Source: JAHRVQ01 sp963976815
GTDB lineage: Bacteria > Pseudomonadota > Gammaproteobacteria > Pseudomonadales > Azotimanducaceae
Direction: 5' to 3'
Assembly (NCBI GenBank): GCA_963976815.1
Contig: CAXBLU010000006.1
Coordinates: 186,001-250,000, forward strand
DNA: 64,000 bases
The position numbers and the translations under genes are program-made. Positions 51,716-61,059 of this stretch are shown here, piece by piece. Position 1 is the first letter of the stretch. The number at the start of each line of letters is the position of its first letter. A model generated the notes under the pieces. The model was given only the letters and a program-made list of their open reading frames with translations, ran no database searches and was not told the origin of the DNA.

Positions 51716-52870
51716 CTAGAGCGCGCTGGCGAGAAGTTCAGCTTTGTCGGTCTTCTCCCAGGTAAAGTTAGGCTCTTCACGACCAAAGTGACCGTAAGCC
51801 GCTGTATCCCGGTAGATTGGACGCTTGAGGTCAAGCATAGCGATTAAGCCTTTCGGCCGGAGGTCAAAGTGTTCGCGGACCAGGGCTTCGATGTCCTGGT
51901 CAGAGATTTTTCCGGTACCAAAGGTGTCAATGCTGATGGAGGTAGGTTCCGCAACACCAATGGCATAAGAAACTTGAATTTCACAACGATCAGCTAGTCC
52001 AGCCGCAACAATATTTTTTGCAACGTAACGACCAGCATAAGCAGCGCTACGGTCAACCTTTGATGGGTCCTTACCGGAGAATGCGCCTCCACCATGACGA
52101 GCCATGCCGCCATAGGTATCAACAATAATTTTTCGGCCCGTTAGACCACAGTCACCGACGGGACCGCCAATGACAAAGTTTCCGGTTGGGTTGATGTGGT
52201 ATTGAGTGTTTGCGTGTAACCAGTTTGCAGGCAGCACTGGTTTGATGATTTCTTCCATTACCGCTTCTTGAAGGTCTTTCAAGGACACATCAGGGTCATG
52301 TTGAGTCGACAGGACAACAGCTTCGATACCACTTGGAACACCGTTTTCGTCATAGCGGAAGGTGACCTGACTTTTTGCATCCGGGCGAAGGAAGGACAAC
52401 TTGCCGCTCTTTCGAACCTCAGCCTGCTTCTTAACCAATCGATGAGAATAGGTGATTGGGGCTGGCATCAATACATCTGTTTCATTGCTCGCGTAGCCAA
52501 ACATCAGGCCCTGGTCGCCAGCACCTTGATCATGGTCAGTGGATTCGTCAACACCCATCGCAATGTCGGGTGATTGTTTACCAATGGCGTTCAATACAGC
52601 ACAGGAAGCACCGTCAAAACCAACATCTGAGCTGTTGTAACCAATGTCTAGAATCACCTCTCGACAGAGTTCTTCAAGGTCTACCCAGGCGGTTGTTGTA
52701 ATCTCTCCAGCAAGGACCACCATGCCGGTTTTAACCATAGTTTCACAGGCAACCCGTGCATCTGGGTCTTCCGTGAGAAGCGCATCCAGAACTGCATCGG
52801 AGATCTGGTCGGCCATTTTGTCTGGGTGTCCTTCAGAAACGGACTCGGAAGTAAAAATACGGCTGGTCAT
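51716..52870 (-). CDS. metK: S-adenosylmethionine synthetase
   Basis: MetK makes S-adenosylmethionine from methionine and ATP. The 384-residue enzyme has FTSESVSEGHPDKMADQISD, DQGAGDQGLMFGYASNET, GGGAFSGKDPSKVDRSAAYA and GHFGREEPNFTWEKTD. The upstream leader on the minus strand is short, with AAGGG six bases before the ATG, and I see no SAM riboswitch. It is divergent from tkt, with an inverted repeat in the gap. Confidence 0.97.
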   Translation of the reverse strand: MTSRIFTSESVSEGHPDKMADQISDAVLDALLTEDPDARVACETMVKTGMVVLAGEITTTAWVDLEELCREVILDIGYNSSDVGFDGASCAVLNAIGKQSPDIAMGVDESTDHDQGAGDQGLMFGYASNETDVLMPAPITYSHRLVKKQAEVRKSGKLSFLRPDAKSQVTFRYDENGVPSGIEAVVLSTQHDPDVSLKDLQEAVMEEIIKPVLPANWLHANTQYHINPTGNFVIGGPVGDCGLTGRKIIVDTYGGMARHGGGAFSGKDPSKVDRSAAYAGRYVAKNIVAAGLADRCEIQVSYAIGVAEPTSISIDTFGTGKISDQDIEALVREHFDLRPKGLIAMLDLKRPIYRDTAAYGHFGREEPNFTWEKTDKAELLASAL

Positions 52871-52941
52871 GTAAAACCCTTGGTCTAGACGAAAAGGCCG
52901 TATTCTACCTGTACTGTTGGCTCAAACCCACTGGCCGCGGT

Positions 52942-52989
52942 GATATTCCTTCAAGATGAAGCCAAATCTGCTTCATTCATCTTAATATC
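52942..52989. promoter_or_regulatory. Imperfect inverted repeat between metK and tkt
   Basis: The segment opens with GATATT and closes with AATATC. Inside, AAGATGAAGC faces GCTTCATTCATCTT, so the arms GATGAAGC and GCTTCATTCATC pair with a four-base insertion. It lies 72 bases upstream of the metK start and 79 bases before tkt. It could be an operator for methionine-cycle control (for example by an ArsR-type SahR regulator) or a hairpin in a leader. No binding motif was confirmed. Confidence 0.4.
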
Positions 52990-53067
52990 CGGTTGAGGTC
53001 CGAGGGTGCCTAAGGGAAAATAGCGCCCTTTTCTACGACCCGACGGCAACCTATATGAGTTCCACCT

Positions 53068-55059
53068 ATGAACGCTAGGCAATCACGCGCGAACGCCATC
53101 CGTGCGCTATCGATGGACGCAGTACAAAAGGCCAATTCCGGGCATCCCGGTGCCCCGATGGGTATGGCGGACATCGCCGAGGTCCTCTGGTGCGGCTATT
53201 TAAACCATAATCCTGCCAACCCAGATTGGGCAAACCGCGATCGGTTTGTGTTGTCTAACGGTCACGGCTCGATGCTGATTTACTCGCTGTTGCACCTGAC
53301 GGGCTACGATTTGCCAATGTCTGAGTTGGAAAATTTTCGGAAGCTAGGTTCCAAGACGCCCGGTCATCCAGAATATGGCTATACCCCTGGCGTTGAAACT
53401 ACTACCGGTCCACTTGGGCAGGGACTTGCCAACGCGGTCGGCATGGCGCTGGCTGAGAAACTATTGGCGGCTCGCTTTAATAGGGGACCACACCAGATTG
53501 TAGATCATCACACCTACGCCTTTGCCGGTGACGGTTGTCTTATGGAGGGGATTTCCCACGAGACAGCATCCCTTGCCGGTACCTTGAAGCTCGGTAAGCT
53601 GATCTGTATGTATGATGACAATGGTATTTCCATCGATGGTGAAATTGATGGTTGGTTTACCGACGACACTCCGGCTCGTTTTCGTGCCTATGGCTGGCAT
53701 GTCATTGACGAGGTAGATGGCCATGATGGAGAAGCTGTTTCCGCGGCGATTGCCACGGCAAAAGCCAATGTCGATCAGCCGACATTAATTTGTTGCAAGA
53801 CTCATATCGGCTTCGGGTCTCCGAATAAATCTGGCAAAGCATCTAGTCACGGTTCACCCCTTGGTGCCGAAGAGGTAGCACTCACCCGAGCAGCTCTGGA
53901 CTGGACTTCAGCGCCTTTTGAAATTCCTGAAGACGTCCGGTCCGGTTGGGACTGCCGACAAAAAGGTGTAGATCTTGAAAATGCCTGGCGCCAATCCTTT
54001 GCAGAATACAGTCAGGCTTACCCAGAGTTAGCAGCCGAATACGAGCGAAGAATGTCCGGCGACCTACCCGCTGACTGGGCTGCCACTATGGATGCCTTTC
54101 TGGCTGAAGTTGTGTCGGCCGGCGCAAGCAAAGCTACTCGGCAAGCTTCAGCGAGTGTCATCGAGGAAATGGCAAAAATAATGCCTGAACTATTGGGTGG
54201 CTCCGCGGATTTAAGTCCTTCAAACAACACCACCTGGCCAGATATGAAGGAAGTTAAGCCGGGCACTGAAGAGGGTAACTATATTCATTACGGTGTACGT
54301 GAGTTTGGCATGACAGCCATTGCTAACGGCATTGCGTTACACGGTGGCTTCAAGGCCTACACAGGTACCTTTTTGATTTTTATGGAGTACGCCCGCAACG
54401 CGGTTCGGATGTCTGCTCTGATGGGAATTCAAAATATCCATGTGTATACCCATGATTCTATTGGCCAGGGAGAAGATGGACCGACTCACCAACCCGTTGA
54501 GCAACTTGCGAATTTGCGCGGTACACCCAATATGTCCAGCTGGCGACCCTGCGATACGGTAGAAACTGTTTTTGCCTGGCGGGCAGCAATGGAACGACAC
54601 AACGGTCCAACGGCGCTTGTGTTCTCCCGGCAGTCGCTACCTTTTCAGGAACGGGATGCTGCACAGATTTCCAATATTGCCAAAGGAGGCTACGTCCTCA
54701 AGGATGCACCCAATCCACGGGCCATTATTATTGCGACGGGCTCAGAGGTTAGCCTTGCAACGTCAGCGGCTGAACAGCTTTCCGCTGAGGGAATTGATGT
54801 TCGTGTGGTATCCATGCCGAGTCCCGATGTATTTGAACAGCAGGATGCCGCTTACCGAGAATCAGTGTTACCGGGGGGCGTACGAAATCGAATTGCTATC
54901 GAAGCCTCGCATCCAGACTATTGGAGAAAGTGGGTGGGCCTTGATGGTGATGTTGTTGGTTTGGCGAGTTTTGGAGAATCAGGACCCGGCGCAGACGTAC
55001 TGAAACATTTTGGGTTCACCGCAAATAACCTGGCGGCAAAGGTGAAAGAAAGTTTGTGA
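53068..55059 (+). CDS. tkt: Transketolase
   Basis: Transketolase moves two-carbon units in the pentose phosphate pathway using thiamine diphosphate. The 663-residue protein has ANAIRALSMDAVQKANSGHP, GAPMGMADIAEVLW, the cofactor-binding GDGCLMEGISHE, YDDNGISIDGEIDGWF, and the pyrimidine-domain FLIFMEYARNAVRMSALMG with THDSIGQGEDGPTHQPVEQL. The ATG at 53068 begins MNARQSRANAIRAL, matching Pseudomonas TktA. No clear ribosome binding site precedes it, and a seven-codon upstream frame overlaps its start. Its TGA overlaps the pgk GTG. In Pseudomonas epd lies between tkt and pgk; here it is missing. Confidence 0.97.
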   Translation: MNARQSRANAIRALSMDAVQKANSGHPGAPMGMADIAEVLWCGYLNHNPANPDWANRDRFVLSNGHGSMLIYSLLHLTGYDLPMSELENFRKLGSKTPGHPEYGYTPGVETTTGPLGQGLANAVGMALAEKLLAARFNRGPHQIVDHHTYAFAGDGCLMEGISHETASLAGTLKLGKLICMYDDNGISIDGEIDGWFTDDTPARFRAYGWHVIDEVDGHDGEAVSAAIATAKANVDQPTLICCKTHIGFGSPNKSGKASSHGSPLGAEEVALTRAALDWTSAPFEIPEDVRSGWDCRQKGVDLENAWRQSFAEYSQAYPELAAEYERRMSGDLPADWAATMDAFLAEVVSAGASKATRQASASVIEEMAKIMPELLGGSADLSPSNNTTWPDMKEVKPGTEEGNYIHYGVREFGMTAIANGIALHGGFKAYTGTFLIFMEYARNAVRMSALMGIQNIHVYTHDSIGQGEDGPTHQPVEQLANLRGTPNMSSWRPCDTVETVFAWRAAMERHNGPTALVFSRQSLPFQERDAAQISNIAKGGYVLKDAPNPRAIIIATGSEVSLATSAAEQLSAEGIDVRVVSMPSPDVFEQQDAAYRESVLPGGVRNRIAIEASHPDYWRKWVGLDGDVVGLASFGESGPGADVLKHFGFTANNLAAKVKESL

Positions 55060-56228
55060 GCATTGTAGACATCAGAAATCTAGACGTTAAGGGTAAGCGG
55101 GTATTGGTTCGTGAAGATCTTAATGTGCCCTTAAAAAACGGCAAAGTGGCTAGTGATGCGCGGATCAGAGCTGCGTTGCCCACGATTCAATATCTTGTTG
55201 AGCAGGGTGCAAAGTTGATGGTCATGTCCCACCTTGGGCGGCCCGAGGAAGGCAAGCCGATTTCTGAGCAAACGGAGTATTCGTTAGCGCCGGTGGCCAC
55301 TCATATTGCTTCGATAACGGGACTAAAAGTTAGGTTGGCGGATACCTACCTGGACGGTGTTGAATTCGCCGATGAAGATCTGGTGCTGTTTGAGAATGTT
55401 CGCGTTAATAGCGGTGAGAAGAAAAATAACGAGGCGCTTTCAAGAAAGCTCGCGGGGCTGTGCGATATTTTTGTTATGGATGCATTTGGTACTGCTCACC
55501 GGGCTCAGGCGACAACAGAAGGCGTTGCGCGATATGCACCAGTTGCAGCGGCGGGGCCTCTGCTCATTGCCGAGTTAGATGCGCTCTCGCGTGCGCTTGC
55601 TGAACCAAAGCGGCCCGTTGTCGCGATTGTTGGTGGAAGTAAAGTGTCAACCAAGCTTGAAGTTCTCGGCGCGCTATCCGAAAAAGTCGATACGCTGATT
55701 GTGGGTGGCGGAATCGCGAACACCTTTATTGCGGCCCAAGGGCATGAAGTAGGTAAATCATTGTACGAACCAGGTTTAGTCACAACAGCCCTGGAGCTGA
55801 TGAAGCGAGTCAACATCCCCGTACCGACTGACGTAGTTGTCGCTGACGGTTTTGATCAACCTGAAACTGCCAGCACAATATCCACCGACGCGATTGGTCT
55901 CAATCAAATGGTGCTGGATATTGGTCCGGACAGTCGCAAAGCCATCGCGAACATTATTGCTTCCGCGGGGACCATTATTTGGAATGGTCCGGTTGGTGTA
56001 TTTGAGCAACCCGCTTTTGAAGCCGGCACTCGAAGTCTGGCAGAAGCTATTGCAAACAACACAGGCTTCTCTATTGCTGGTGGTGGCGACACCCTTGCGG
56101 CAATTGATCAGTTTGGTATCGCCGATCAGGTCTCTTATATCTCAACCGGTGGCGGTGCATTTTTAGAATTTGTGGAAGGCAAAACTTTGCCCGCGGTAGC
56201 GGTTCTTGAGTCCCGTGGCGCCAACTAA
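55056..56228 (+). CDS. pgk: Phosphoglycerate kinase
   Basis: Pgk interconverts 1,3-bisphosphoglycerate and 3-phosphoglycerate with ADP/ATP. The 390-residue protein shows VLVREDLNVPLKNGKVASDA, SHLGRPEEGKPISEQTEYSL, DAFGTAHRAQATTEG, AIVGGSKVSTKLEVLGAL, GPVGVFEQPAFEAGTRSLAE and FSIAGGGDTLAAIDQF. The start is GTG at 55056, overlapping the tkt stop by four bases, so both are coupled. fba follows after 19 bases. Confidence 0.97.
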   Translation: MSIVDIRNLDVKGKRVLVREDLNVPLKNGKVASDARIRAALPTIQYLVEQGAKLMVMSHLGRPEEGKPISEQTEYSLAPVATHIASITGLKVRLADTYLDGVEFADEDLVLFENVRVNSGEKKNNEALSRKLAGLCDIFVMDAFGTAHRAQATTEGVARYAPVAAAGPLLIAELDALSRALAEPKRPVVAIVGGSKVSTKLEVLGALSEKVDTLIVGGGIANTFIAAQGHEVGKSLYEPGLVTTALELMKRVNIPVPTDVVVADGFDQPETASTISTDAIGLNQMVLDIGPDSRKAIANIIASAGTIIWNGPVGVFEQPAFEAGTRSLAEAIANNTGFSIAGGGDTLAAIDQFGIADQVSYISTGGGAFLEFVEGKTLPAVAVLESRGAN

Positions 56229-56247
56229 AATATTTAAGGAGTAACAC

Positions 56248-57315
56248 ATGGCATTAGTCAGCATGCGGCAGGTGTTAGATCACGCTGCAGAAAATGGTTA
56301 TGGCGTTCCGGCGTTCAACGTAAACAATCTAGAGCAGATGCGCGCCATTATGGAGGCGGCAGAAGAAACCGATAGTCCGGTAATTGTGCAAGCCTCAGCC
56401 GGGGCACGTAAATATGCGGGAGCAAATTTCCTTCGGCATTTGATACTAGCGGCCATCGAAGAGTTTCCGGATATTCCAGTGGTTATGCATCAGGACCACG
56501 GTGCAACTCCAGACGTTTGTCAGCGGTCTATTCAATATGGCTTCTCCTCGGTGATGATGGACGGCTCATTAATGCCAGACCAAAAAACGCCTGCGAGCTA
56601 TGAATACAACATCGATGTGACCAGGCGTACAACGGAAATGGCCCATGCCTGTGGCGTTACTGTAGAGGGTGAACTTGGATGTCTGGGCTCGTTAGAAACT
56701 GGCGAAGCCGGTGAAGAAGATGGTGTTGGTGCAGCAGGTAAATTGTCGATGGAGCAAATGCTCACCGATCCCGATGAAGCTGTAGATTTTGTCACACAGA
56801 CGAAGGTAGATGCTCTCGCGATTGCGATCGGTACAAGCCACGGGGCTTACAAATTCACACGTCCACCTACCGGTGACATCCTGGCGATTGAGCGCGTTAA
56901 AGAAATACACAAGCGGTTACCCAATACGCATCTGGTCATGCATGGTTCTTCCAGTGTGCCCCAGGATTGGCTAGCGGTGATTAATGAATTTGGCGGAGAA
57001 ATCCCTGAAACCTATGGCGTGCCAGTGGAAGAAATTCAGGAAGGCATTAAGCACGGCGTTCGAAAGGTGAATATCGATACCGACCTACGCCTGGCGTCAA
57101 CAGGTTCAATCCGAAAGTTTCTTGCTGAAAACAAATCAGAGTTTGATCCGCGAAAGTACTTTGCCGCTTCTCAGATTGCGATGAAAGAAATTGTAATCGC
57201 TCGATATGAAGCATTTGGAACCGCAGGTCAGGCATCAAAAATCAAACCGATATCACTTGATGTGATGGCCGACAAGTATTTCTCTGGGTCCCTTGATCCG
57301 AAACTAAAGGCCTAG
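56248..57315 (+). CDS. fba: Class II fructose-bisphosphate aldolase
   Basis: A zinc-dependent aldolase cleaving or forming fructose 1,6-bisphosphate. The 355-residue protein has VPAFNVNNLEQMRAIMEAA, VVMHQDHGATPDVCQRSI with metal-binding histidines, VEGELGCLGSLETGEAGEED, AIGTSHGAYKF, LVMHGSSSVPQDWL and VRKVNIDTDLRLASTG. It is the form used in the Calvin cycle/gluconeogenesis type of class II enzymes (355 residues with this insert). AAGGAG precedes the ATG. With tkt and pgk it gives a tkt-pgk-fba sugar-phosphate operon. Confidence 0.96.
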   Translation: MALVSMRQVLDHAAENGYGVPAFNVNNLEQMRAIMEAAEETDSPVIVQASAGARKYAGANFLRHLILAAIEEFPDIPVVMHQDHGATPDVCQRSIQYGFSSVMMDGSLMPDQKTPASYEYNIDVTRRTTEMAHACGVTVEGELGCLGSLETGEAGEEDGVGAAGKLSMEQMLTDPDEAVDFVTQTKVDALAIAIGTSHGAYKFTRPPTGDILAIERVKEIHKRLPNTHLVMHGSSSVPQDWLAVINEFGGEIPETYGVPVEEIQEGIKHGVRKVNIDTDLRLASTGSIRKFLAENKSEFDPRKYFAASQIAMKEIVIARYEAFGTAGQASKIKPISLDVMADKYFSGSLDPKLKA

Positions 57316-57318
57316 GAA

Positions 57319-58707
57319 GTGCAGGCGCTACTTGACCAACTGGCGGAGCAGGTTGGTGCGGATTGTATCGCGACAGACAGGTTAACCATGGAGTCCCATG
57401 GTCGGGACTGGACTCGATTCTATGAGCCGAACCCCCTTGCGGTGGTATTTCCTCGAGACATTGAAGCGGTCCAGTCGATTGTTCACTTCGCCCGAAAACA
57501 TAAGATCTCGTTGGTGCCATCGGGTGGGCGGACAGGTTTAAGTGGTGGCGCGGTAGCGCGCAATCAGGAGCTTGTTGTTTCGCTGGATAAAATGAATCGC
57601 ATCCTCGGGTTTAACGAAACTGAGCTTTCGGTAGATCTGGAAGCCGGCGTCGTAACGGAAGTGCTGCAAAATTTTGCTGCAGAAAAAGGTCTCCAATATC
57701 CGGTTGATTTTGCTTCATCCGGCTCGAGTCAAATTGGCGGAAATATCGCAACCAACGCCGGTGGCATTAAAGTGTTGCGCTATGGACTGACCCGGGACTG
57801 GGTGATCGGCCTAACGGTTGTAACCGGCCGCGGAGACATATTGCACTTGAACAAGGGTCTGGTGAAGAACGCGACCGGATATGATCTAAGGCATCTTTTT
57901 ATTGGCTCTGAAGGGTCACTCGGTATTATCGTCGGAGCAACGCTTGAGCTGACTGCCGCTCAAAACAATCCCGAGGTATTGCTACTTTGTGCAGCCCGCA
58001 TGCAGGATGTTATGTTAGTTTTGAAGAAATTTCGTGAGCATGTACAACTATGTGCTTTTGAATTCTTCGGTGAAAATGCACTTCAGCATGTGCTCGGAGA
58101 GAAGAGTGGATCTCATCCCTTCTCCGAACCGACGCCCTACTATGTCCTGCTTGAGTTTGAGAATAGTTCACCCGCGGATATGGAAGCAGCCATGCATGCC
58201 TTCGAGTCCTGTCTGGAGGCTGGATGGATCAGTGATGGCATTGTCAGTCAAAGTGAAGCTCAACGTCGTGAACTCTGGTCATACCGTGAAGGTATTTCTG
58301 AAGCGATCACACCCTACACACCTTATAAAAATGATATATCCGTCCGGGTTTCTTTGGTACCTGAATTCTTAGATGCTGTAGAAGCACTGGTGGAAAAAGA
58401 ATATCCGCAGTTTGAGATCGTCTGGTTTGGTCATATTGGAGATGGCAATGTTCATCTTAATATTCTTCGCCCCGAGGATTGGGCGGTAGATGCATTTAAA
58501 AAAGAATGTGAAAAAGTCACCCATGGCGTGATGTCGATTGTTGAGACGTTCGAAGGTAGTGTGTCCGCTGAGCATGGCGTTGGGCTACTGAAACGTGATC
58601 AGCTTGGATTTACCAGAAGTCCTGCTGAAATCGAAATGATGAAAGGCATCAAAGCGGTATTTGATCCTTCGGGGATCATGAATCCTGGAAAGGTATTCGA
58701 GATTTAG
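57319..58707 (+). CDS. FAD-linked oxidase (D-lactate/glycolate dehydrogenase type)
   Basis: A 462-residue flavoprotein of the GlcD/D-2-hydroxyacid dehydrogenase group. The PCMH-type FAD domain is seen in VVFPRDIEAVQSIVHFARKH, SLVPSGGRTGLSGGAVARNQ, DFASSGSSQIGGNIATNAGG and LFIGSEGSLGIIVGATLELT. The C-terminal FAD-oxidase domain has FEIVWFGHIGDGNVHLNI, SVSAEHGVGLLKRDQL and FDPSGIMNPGKVF. Electrons probably pass to quinone or another carrier. The substrate may be D-lactate, glycolate or D-2-hydroxyglutarate; glcE/glcF partners are not nearby. The start is GTG at 57319 after AGGA. It is probably co-transcribed with fba, three bases upstream. Confidence 0.88.
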   Translation: MQALLDQLAEQVGADCIATDRLTMESHGRDWTRFYEPNPLAVVFPRDIEAVQSIVHFARKHKISLVPSGGRTGLSGGAVARNQELVVSLDKMNRILGFNETELSVDLEAGVVTEVLQNFAAEKGLQYPVDFASSGSSQIGGNIATNAGGIKVLRYGLTRDWVIGLTVVTGRGDILHLNKGLVKNATGYDLRHLFIGSEGSLGIIVGATLELTAAQNNPEVLLLCAARMQDVMLVLKKFREHVQLCAFEFFGENALQHVLGEKSGSHPFSEPTPYYVLLEFENSSPADMEAAMHAFESCLEAGWISDGIVSQSEAQRRELWSYREGISEAITPYTPYKNDISVRVSLVPEFLDAVEALVEKEYPQFEIVWFGHIGDGNVHLNILRPEDWAVDAFKKECEKVTHGVMSIVETFEGSVSAEHGVGLLKRDQLGFTRSPAEIEMMKGIKAVFDPSGIMNPGKVFEI

Positions 58708-58731
58708 GTGGGTTTCCTGTTTATGGCTGCT

Positions 58732-59409
58732 CTAGTCAGCGGCCCTTATTTCACTAACATTTCCATCACTACTGACGAGGACTAGATCAGCCGCTCTTAT
58801 TGCAAACAGCCCGTTAGTGACAACTCCTGGGAGATTGTTCAAGGCTTTCTCTAACGCAATGGGATCGGTGATGATGAGATCGTGGATATCCAAAATCACG
58901 TTGTGGTTGTCGGTTTCGAAACCTTGTCGATAAACGGGCCGTCCGCCTAATTGTACGATGGATCTTGCGACCACTGATCTGGCCATCGGGATGACTTCCA
59001 CTGGAAGCGGGTACGAGCCGAGTGATTTAACAAGTTTGGATTCATCTACGATACAGACGAAGGTTTCTGCTACCGAGGCAACAATTTTTTCCCGGGTCAG
59101 TGCGCCGCCACCACCCTTAATCATGGCCAGGTTTTCATCGACCTCATCGGCTCCGTCCACGTAGAAACGCATATCTTTAACATTGTTTAATTCCTCAACT
59201 CGAATGCCATGGCCCCTCAGTCGATCCGCGGTTGCCTCGGAACTGGCAACTGCACTATCAAATTTGTGTTGAAGCGTCGCGAGGGCGTCAATAAAGTAGT
59301 TGGCGGTCGAGCCTGTACCGACACCAATGACGGATTTTTCACTCAGGTGGGGTTCGATGTAGCGAGCAGCGGCTTCACCAACCTGTTTTTTCTTTTCGTT
59401 CTGATCCAT
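58732..59409 (-). CDS. rpiA: Ribose-5-phosphate isomerase A
   Basis: RpiA interconverts ribose 5-phosphate and ribulose 5-phosphate. The 225-residue protein has SVIGVGTGSTANYFIDALA, VASSEATADRLRGHGIRVEE, YVDGADEVDENLAMIKGGGG with the catalytic region, ALTREKIVASVAETFVCIVD and LPVEVIPMARSVVAR. It belongs to the same pathway as tkt, although on the opposite strand. It is divergent from ilvA, a conserved pairing in Pseudomonas and relatives. Confidence 0.97.
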   Translation of the reverse strand: MDQNEKKKQVGEAAARYIEPHLSEKSVIGVGTGSTANYFIDALATLQHKFDSAVASSEATADRLRGHGIRVEELNNVKDMRFYVDGADEVDENLAMIKGGGGALTREKIVASVAETFVCIVDESKLVKSLGSYPLPVEVIPMARSVVARSIVQLGGRPVYRQGFETDNHNVILDIHDLIITDPIALEKALNNLPGVVTNGLFAIRAADLVLVSSDGNVSEIRAAD

Positions 59410-59512
59410 CTGATACCTTTTGGGTGATTCGCCGAGCGTTTTTTCTGGGTAGGGAGTTTATACTCTCGTGCTTAAGGTCACATTCCATTTTTTTACAGAT
59501 GACAAATAAGCG

Positions 59513-61033
59513 ATGACAGATAAGTACATCAAGAAAATACTTGAAGCGAATGTCTACGAAGTGGCGGAAGAGAGTCCGCTTGAGGTCGCGCCAAAGTTGT
59601 CGGAGAGAATTGGTCGAAGCCTGCTGCTGAAGAGGGAAGATACTCAAGCGGTGTTTAGTTTTAAACTCCGTGGTGCGTTCAACAAAATTCAGAGCTTAGC
59701 CCCAGAGGTCCGGCGACGTGGTGTGATTACAGCGTCGGCGGGTAATCATGCCCAGGGCGTTGCCCTTGCCGCCCAACATCTAAAGGTGCCTGCAACTATT
59801 GTGATGGGCCGAAATACCCCCTCCATAAAAATTGAAGCTGTACGGCGCTTGGGCGCCAAAGTGCTGCTCGAGGGTGATAGTTATGATGAAGCAGCGGCAA
59901 TTGCCCAAAAACTCTGTGGGGAACAGGATTTAACCTACGTTCACCCTTTTGATGATCCAGACGTTATTGCCGGCCAAGGCACAATTGCCATGGAAATTCT
60001 GCGCCAGCACACTGGCCCACTACATGCGGTGTTTGTGCCCGTCGGCGGCGGCGGACTTATTTCTGGAGTGGGTACCTATATTAAGTATCTACGGCCTGAT
60101 ATTCGAGTTATCGGCGTGGAGGCGGATGGTTCAGCGGGTATGTGGGCAGCATTGCAAGCGGGTCGGCGGGTGAAGTTAGCGGCTGAAGATATGGATCAGT
60201 TTGCTGATGGGACGGCGGTCAGGCAGGTGGGAAAAGAGACCTTCCGATTGGCAAAAGCCTGTGTTGATGAAGTGATTAAGGTGAGCACCGATGAAATATG
60301 CGCAGCTATCAAAGATGTTTTTGAAGACACCCGGGCGATTTGTGAACCTTCAGGCGCACTAGGTATCGCGGGTTGTAAACAATATTTTGAAGCCAACAAA
60401 ATGACTAATACGGAAGCCGTTGTGGCAATTGTGACCGGTGCCAATATGAACTTCGATCGGCTTCGGCATGTGTCCGAACGGACAGAGATTGGCGAAAAAC
60501 GAGAGATGCTGCTTGGTGCAACCATTCCTGAGCAGCAGGGTAGTTTCCGTAAGTTCTGCCGGGCGATCGGAAAGCGCAGCGTTACTGAGTTTAATTATCG
60601 CTATTCACCGAATGTTGGTGCAAGGGTGTTGGTGGGTGTGCAGACCACGGCTGGCTCTGATGATCGGGTTGGTCTCCTGGAAAAACTTAAGAAGAACTAT
60701 GACATTGTTGATTTGTCTGGGAATGAAGTGGCAGTGCTTCATATCCGTCATATGATCGGCGGTCGAGTCTGCAACCTCGATAACGAACGATTGTTTAGAG
60801 TTGAATTCCCTGAAAGGCATGGGGCTCTGGCTGGTTTTCTGGATGCGATAGGCTCTGCCTATAATATCTCGACATTTCATTATCGAAATCACGGTTCTGC
60901 GTATGGTCGGGTGTTAGTTGGTTTGCAGGTCCCCGATGCTGAGCTCGCGGCTTTCCGTTCGCGCCTTAAAGAAATTGGTTATCGCCATTGGGATGAATCG
61001 GAGAATCCTGCCTACCGTCTTTTTCTCCGCTGA
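59513..61033 (+). CDS. ilvA: L-threonine dehydratase, biosynthetic
   Basis: IlvA deaminates threonine to 2-oxobutanoate, the first step to isoleucine. The 506-residue protein has the PLP lysine in FSFKLRGAFNKI, the SAGNHAQGVALAAQ phosphate loop, VPVGGGGLISGVGTYIK and the serine/glycine-rich EPSGALGIAG. Two C-terminal ACT-like regulatory domains follow (about 330-500), implying isoleucine inhibition and valine activation as in the E. coli enzyme. The gene starts at ATG 59513, and a TATACT box at 59459-59464 may be its -10. ridA, whose substrate arises from this enzyme, is also in the window. Confidence 0.96.
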   Translation: MTDKYIKKILEANVYEVAEESPLEVAPKLSERIGRSLLLKREDTQAVFSFKLRGAFNKIQSLAPEVRRRGVITASAGNHAQGVALAAQHLKVPATIVMGRNTPSIKIEAVRRLGAKVLLEGDSYDEAAAIAQKLCGEQDLTYVHPFDDPDVIAGQGTIAMEILRQHTGPLHAVFVPVGGGGLISGVGTYIKYLRPDIRVIGVEADGSAGMWAALQAGRRVKLAAEDMDQFADGTAVRQVGKETFRLAKACVDEVIKVSTDEICAAIKDVFEDTRAICEPSGALGIAGCKQYFEANKMTNTEAVVAIVTGANMNFDRLRHVSERTEIGEKREMLLGATIPEQQGSFRKFCRAIGKRSVTEFNYRYSPNVGARVLVGVQTTAGSDDRVGLLEKLKKNYDIVDLSGNEVAVLHIRHMIGGRVCNLDNERLFRVEFPERHGALAGFLDAIGSAYNISTFHYRNHGSAYGRVLVGLQVPDAELAAFRSRLKEIGYRHWDESENPAYRLFLR

Positions 61034-61059
61034 CCCCGGTTTAGATTATTCGGTGCTAC

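Noticed and set aside
52871..53067. SAM or SAH riboswitch upstream of metK
   Set aside because: The gap is under 200 bases and shared with divergent tkt. I could not recognise the conserved core of a SAM riboswitch.
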